Shown piece after piece: positions 60,849-64,000 of a DNA stretch of 64,000 nucleotides. Origin of the DNA: Prosthecobacter debontii (GTDB lineage Bacteria; Verrucomicrobiota; Verrucomicrobiia; Verrucomicrobiales; Akkermansiaceae); the NCBI GenBank assembly GCA_945873125.1, contig CAMCBV010000001.1, positions 1 through 64,000 on the forward strand. The letters run 5' to 3'. The notes under the pieces are model-generated. The model saw only the letters and a list, made by a program, of their open reading frames with translations, was not told where the DNA came from and did not search any database. Each line of letters opens with the position of its first letter. Position 1 is the stretch's first letter. A program made the translations under genes and the position numbers.

Positions 60849-61814
60849 TCAAGCTAGTCCAACTGCTTGCCGTATGCGGCTTAGCACTTTTGCAGCTTCT
60901 TCTCTGGCCCGGTTGGCGCCGTCCTTGAGGACTTGGTCGACATAGCCGGTATCTTTGAGGATCTCCTCGCGGCGTGTTCTCATCTCGGAAAAATAATCCC
61001 AATAGGCATCGGCGAGACGTTTTTTGAAATCGCCGTAGCCGCAGCCGCCGCGCTGGTGATCGGCGATCATGCTCCCAAGTTCCGCTTCGTTGGCGAAAAG
61101 TTTGTAGAGCGCGATGATGGTTGAATTTTCGGTGGATTTCGGATCCTCCACGGGTGTGGAATCGGTGACGATTTTCATCACCCATTTACGCAACTGCTTT
61201 TCTTCGCCGAAGATGGGCAGGGTGTTGTCGTAGCTCTTGCTCATTTTGCGTCCGTCGAGACCGATCACGAGTTCGGTTTCCTCTTTGATGATCGCTTCCG
61301 GCATGACGACCGTGCCTTCGCCATAGGCTTCGTTAAGCTTCGTTGCGAGGCTGCGGGTGACTTCAAGGTGTTGTTTCTGATCTTTTCCGACCGGAACTTT
61401 TTCGGAATCGTAGAGTAAAATATCCGCCGCCATCAGGACGGGATATGCGAAGAGGGCATGGTTCGGGGAAATGCCTTGAGCGACCTTGTCTTTGTAGGAA
61501 TGGCATTTTGCCAGAAGCGGCATGGGGCAAACCGTGGAGAGGATCCATGCGAGTTCGTTGACTTCAGGAACGGCGCTTTGCCGGAAAAACACGGATTTTT
61601 CAGGATCCAGACCGCAGGCGAGAAAATCGATAGCGAGTTCGCGGATGTTTGCCTTGAGAGCCGCGGCATCTCGGCCGGAGGTCATCGCATGGTAGTCCGC
61701 GATGAAATAAAAGCCCTCGCCTTGTTGCTGCAGTTCCACCGCGGGTTTGATCGCCCCGAAATAATTTCCCACATGCAGTTTCCCGCTTGGCTGCAGTCCC
61801 GTCAGAATTCTCAT
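60849..61814 (-). CDS. trpS: Tryptophan-tRNA ligase
   Basis: The protein has 321 residues, typical for bacterial TrpRS. RILTGLQPSGKLHVGNYFGA carries the HIGH-type motif (GKLHVGN) and VIGLDGRKMSKSYDNTLPI the KMSKS loop. FIADYHAMT and VPVGKDQKQHLEVTR with the tryptophan pocket DQKQH are conserved. It charges tRNA-Trp. The start lies 80 bases from the divergent UDP-xylose synthase-like gene. Confidence 0.95.
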   Translation of the reverse strand: MRILTGLQPSGKLHVGNYFGAIKPAVELQQQGEGFYFIADYHAMTSGRDAAALKANIRELAIDFLACGLDPEKSVFFRQSAVPEVNELAWILSTVCPMPLLAKCHSYKDKVAQGISPNHALFAYPVLMAADILLYDSEKVPVGKDQKQHLEVTRSLATKLNEAYGEGTVVMPEAIIKEETELVIGLDGRKMSKSYDNTLPIFGEEKQLRKWVMKIVTDSTPVEDPKSTENSTIIALYKLFANEAELGSMIADHQRGGCGYGDFKKRLADAYWDYFSEMRTRREEILKDTGYVDQVLKDGANRAREEAAKVLSRIRQAVGLA

Positions 61815-61893
61815 GGCGGAACTTTGCCCCTCTTTGCAACCTTTTGAAGTTTAAAGTTTGATGTTTCTTGGAAGCTCTATAAACATCCCGCCC

Positions 61894-62829
61894 ATGCGCA
61901 CTCTAGTTACAGGAGGAGCGGGCTTTCTCGGCTCCCATCTCTGCGACCGCCTGATCAAGGATGGTCATGATGTCATCTGCATGGATAATTATTTTACCGG
62001 CAGAAAAGCCAATGTTCTGCATTTGATTGATAACCCGCATTTTGAACTGGTCAGGCATGATGTCACGGAGCCGTTTATGTTTGAGGTGGATCAGATTTTC
62101 AACCTCGCTTGCCCCGCGTCTCCGCCGCACTACCAGCACAACCCGATCAAAACCACCAAGACCTCGGTTCTGGGCGCGATGCACTGCCTTGGCCTTGCGA
62201 AAAGGATCGGTGCTCGGGTTTTTCAAGCGTCGACCTCTGAAGTTTATGGCGATCCTGAAATCCACCCGCAGACGGAGTCTTATAAGGGTTCGGTCAATCC
62301 TATAGGTATTCGTGCCTGTTATGACGAAGGGAAGCGGGTTGCGGAGACCTTGTTTTTTGACTACCACCGCCAGCATGGGGTCGAAATCCGAGTCGCCCGG
62401 ATTTTCAATACATACGGCCCGCGCATGTTGCCTGATGATGGTCGGGTGGTTTCCAATTTCATCGTTCAAGCTCTGCGTGGCGAGGATCTGACAATTTACG
62501 GAGATGGCAGCCAGACGCGCTCTTTTTGCTACATGGATGATCTTTTAGAAGGATTTATTCGCTTGATGAATCATGACGAGATCACGGGTCCGGTCAATTT
62601 GGGGAATCCCGGCGAATTTACCATGCTAGAGCTCGCTGACCGGATTCTTCAAAAAGTCGGAGGAAAATCAAAATTAGCGTTTCATCCCTTGCCGGGAGAC
62701 GATCCAAAACAGCGCTGCCCTGATATCTCTCTGGCCATGAAAGAATTCGGCTGGCAGCCAAAAATAAGCCTCGATGAAGGGCTGGATTCGACCATTGGGT
62801 ATTTCCGCAAATTGCTCGCTGAGTCATAA
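61894..62829 (+). CDS. UDP-glucuronate decarboxylase-like SDR (UDP-xylose synthase)
   Basis: ATG 61894 ([10 protein letters not shown]) is chosen over one at 61858. The product has 311 residues. NAD binding [14 protein letters not shown], then [12 protein letters not shown] and [20 protein letters not shown], match UXS. The Thr/Ser-Glu region is [18 protein letters not shown] and the catalytic Tyr and Lys are in [33 protein letters not shown] is standard. It removes CO2 from UDP-glucuronate to give UDP-xylose for polysaccharide synthesis. A dTDP-glucose dehydratase role is less likely because of the HDVTEP segment. Confidence 0.9.
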   Translation: MRTLVTGGAGFLGSHLCDRLIKDGHDVICMDNYFTGRKANVLHLIDNPHFELVRHDVTEPFMFEVDQIFNLACPASPPHYQHNPIKTTKTSVLGAMHCLGLAKRIGARVFQASTSEVYGDPEIHPQTESYKGSVNPIGIRACYDEGKRVAETLFFDYHRQHGVEIRVARIFNTYGPRMLPDDGRVVSNFIVQALRGEDLTIYGDGSQTRSFCYMDDLLEGFIRLMNHDEITGPVNLGNPGEFTMLELADRILQKVGGKSKLAFHPLPGDDPKQRCPDISLAMKEFGWQPKISLDEGLDSTIGYFRKLLAES

Positions 62830-62899
62830 ACCGAAATTTCCTCAGAAATTTCAGAAGATGCTGGAAACATCGAGTATCCATGGCTAGTCTGGATGATCT

Positions 62900-63421
62900 A
62901 TGAAAACCCTCATTTTTCTAATCGTCATGGTATGCGGTTCGCATTCGGTATTTGCCGAAACTCCCTCGGAAAAGGCTGAGGCCTGGTATCAGAAAGGTCT
63001 GGCTGCGGAAAAATCCGGCGATCCTGGCACGGCCATTGCGGCTTATAAAACGGCACTTAAATTCCATGCAGGTCATGCAAAAGCCCGCTTTCAACTTGGA
63101 GAGGTGAAAATCAATGCCGGAAGCATCAAAGCTGATGCGGCGGAAGCGAAAATCGGTGGAGTCATGATTCCAGCCTATCAAATCGAGGATGCCTCGGTCC
63201 AGGAGGCGCTGGGATTGCTGGCTGCATTGATCGAGAAACAAACCAAAGAGGAAATAACTCCCAATTTTGTCGTCGAAGATCCCACCAAGAAGCTAACGGA
63301 TGCGAAGATCACAATGAATTTAAAGAATGTGCCGGTGAGCGCGATTCTGAAGTACATTCATGCCCAAACCCACACCAAGATTCGCTACGATGAACACGCC
63401 GTGGTGATTGTTGCTCGCTGA
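62900..63421 (+). CDS. Exported TPR protein with an STN/secretin-N-like domain
   Basis: The protein has 173 residues. A signal peptide (TLIFLIVMVCGSHSVFAE) precedes one or two TPR units (about 22-65, AEAWYQKGLAAEKSGDPG and AIAAYKTALKFHAGHAKA). The C-terminal part (about 85-173) has ASVQEALGLLAALIEKQTKE, then LTDAKITMNLKNVPVSAILK and HTKIRYDEHAVVIVAR. This resembles the STN domain of secretins and TonB receptors (the pattern V-x-L-x-x-V-x-x-x-x-A-L-x-x-I-x-x-x-x-x-x-x-Y-x-x-x-x-x-V-x-I). It stands alone here, without a secretin part. Confidence 0.7.
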   Translation: MKTLIFLIVMVCGSHSVFAETPSEKAEAWYQKGLAAEKSGDPGTAIAAYKTALKFHAGHAKARFQLGEVKINAGSIKADAAEAKIGGVMIPAYQIEDASVQEALGLLAALIEKQTKEEITPNFVVEDPTKKLTDAKITMNLKNVPVSAILKYIHAQTHTKIRYDEHAVVIVAR

Positions 63422-63500
63422 TCCATCCTTTGGGTTGTAGGAGAAAAAGATCTCAGTCAATCCTTCACGTTGATAGCGCTACTGAGCTGTTTTCCCATAA

Positions 63501-63536
63501 AAAAAGCCGGTTTCAGTGAAGAGAACTGAAACCGGC
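63501..63536 (-). terminator. Intrinsic terminator after the azurin-like gene
   Basis: GCCGGTTTCAGT and ACTGAAACCGGC pair perfectly over 12 bases around a 7-base loop; on the minus strand a T-run follows. It lies 20 bases after the azurin-like stop. Confidence 0.9.
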
Positions 63537-63556
63537 ACAGAGTATCCGAATCGAAG

Positions 63557-64000
63557 TTATTTGGCTTTGACCGTCATCACACCTTGCATGATGGCAAAAT
63601 GACCGGGAAAAGTGCAGACAAATGGATAGCTTCCGGCTGCTGGAGCGGTAAAGGTCACTTGATCGGCTTCGCCGCCACCCAATAATTTGGTGTGAGCGAC
63701 AATCAGTTTGGCAGATTCCGCATCGGTGGGGATGTATTGATTGTCTTTTGCTGGTGCGCATTTGCCGGCGAACGCGGGAATGACCGTGCCGGCTTTGAGA
63801 ATCACCACATTGTGTCCCATAGCCGCGGCAGGAAGCTGACCGATGTGCTTGAGCGATAACACCACTTTCTGACCTTCGGTGACTTCAAATGCTTTGATGT
63901 TGAACTGCATTTGGTCATTGGCGGTGATTTCGATCTTGGCATCTTCGGCGATCGCGAATTGGCAAAGAGCCGCTGATAACAAGGTGATTGCAAATTTTTT
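63557..64000 (-). CDS. Azurin-like blue-copper protein (start beyond window)
   Basis: The frame is open to the window end, reading KKFAITLLSAALCQFAIA before EDAKIEI, a signal peptide whose Met should lie just past 64000. The mature part is a cupredoxin of about 128 residues: LKHIGQLPAAAMGHNVVILK holds the first copper His and YPFVCTFPGHFAIMQGVM the Cys, second His and Met. Fold and spacing fit azurin. It carries electrons in the periplasm. No partner oxidase or reductase is in view. Confidence 0.9.
   Translation of the reverse strand, partial: KKFAITLLSAALCQFAIAEDAKIEITANDQMQFNIKAFEVTEGQKVVLSLKHIGQLPAAAMGHNVVILKAGTVIPAFAGKCAPAKDNQYIPTDAESAKLIVAHTKLLGGGEADQVTFTAPAAGSYPFVCTFPGHFAIMQGVMTVKAK

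Noticed and set aside
1-64000. CRISPR array or tRNA/rRNA genes
   Set aside because: No regularly spaced direct repeats and no tRNA-like GGTTCGA-T loop context or rRNA sequence were noticed outside coding regions; a dedicated scan could still find a missed tRNA.

Overview
The window looks like a chromosomal segment of a Verrucomicrobiota bacterium, probably near the Akkermansiaceae/Verrucomicrobiaceae. The basis is gene content: paired DUF1549/DUF1553 and DUF1501 genes, DUF4159 with ExbB/ExbD and very long TPR proteins, a GldF/GldG/DUF4340 set, LptD (so a Gram-negative outer membrane), a DPE2-type 4-alpha-glucanotransferase, DUF1080 and type III pantothenate kinase. This assignment is inference; no rRNA or tRNA gene was seen.

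Region 1 (1-6260) is accessory. An IS transposase tail lies at the left edge. An apparently intact cassette follows on the + strand: TM2 membrane protein, WYL regulator, a 118-aa unknown, a DUF2779 nuclease (Cas4-like plus DnaQ-like), a tandem C2CH zinc-finger protein and a GIY-YIG protein. The right edge is broken: a truncated DnaB-like helicase, an inverted repeat and an IS66 transposase remnant. Two near-identical 17-bp palindromes, one before TM2-WYL and one before the 118-aa gene, look like operators for the WYL regulator. The set resembles a regulated defence cassette and is one of two candidates here for an undescribed system.

Region 2 (6265-24246) is one minus-strand operon of ten genes. 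In order of transcription they are: DUF1549/DUF1553 cytochrome-like protein, DUF1501 protein, 731-aa TPR protein, 2354-aa TPR/beta-domain protein, ExbB, ExbD, ExbD, 159-aa membrane protein, DUF4159 protein, 526-aa TPR protein. Eight successive junctions overlap by exactly four bases. It looks like a proton-motive-force-driven envelope machine built around giant periplasmic proteins, and is the second candidate.

Region 3 (24547-29415, + strand) holds a GldF-like permease, a GldG-like protein, a DUF4340 protein and a methyltransferase, with no ATPase gene nearby. Region 4 (29402-38174, minus) is housekeeping: nitroreductase, lptD, a CvpA-like protein, aroC, sixA, fabG, a xylulokinase-like gene and a separate outer-membrane protein. 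Divergent from it is an ammonium transporter behind a very good sigma-54 promoter.

Region 5 (40205-64000) is mixed core metabolism: coaX, a ROK kinase, a GreA-like gene, ilvC, a TIGR01777 epimerase, a GbsR-like regulator, a lysine-rich HTH protein, an L,D-transpeptidase/HAD phosphatase fusion coupled to a ketoacyl synthase, prmC, murA, rmuC, sod, DUF1080, purT, an FAD oxidoreductase, menA, malQ, trpS, a UDP-xylose synthase-like gene, a TPR/STN protein and an azurin-like protein cut by the window end. REP-like hairpin repeats sit in three gaps, and several clear intrinsic terminators mark transcription units.
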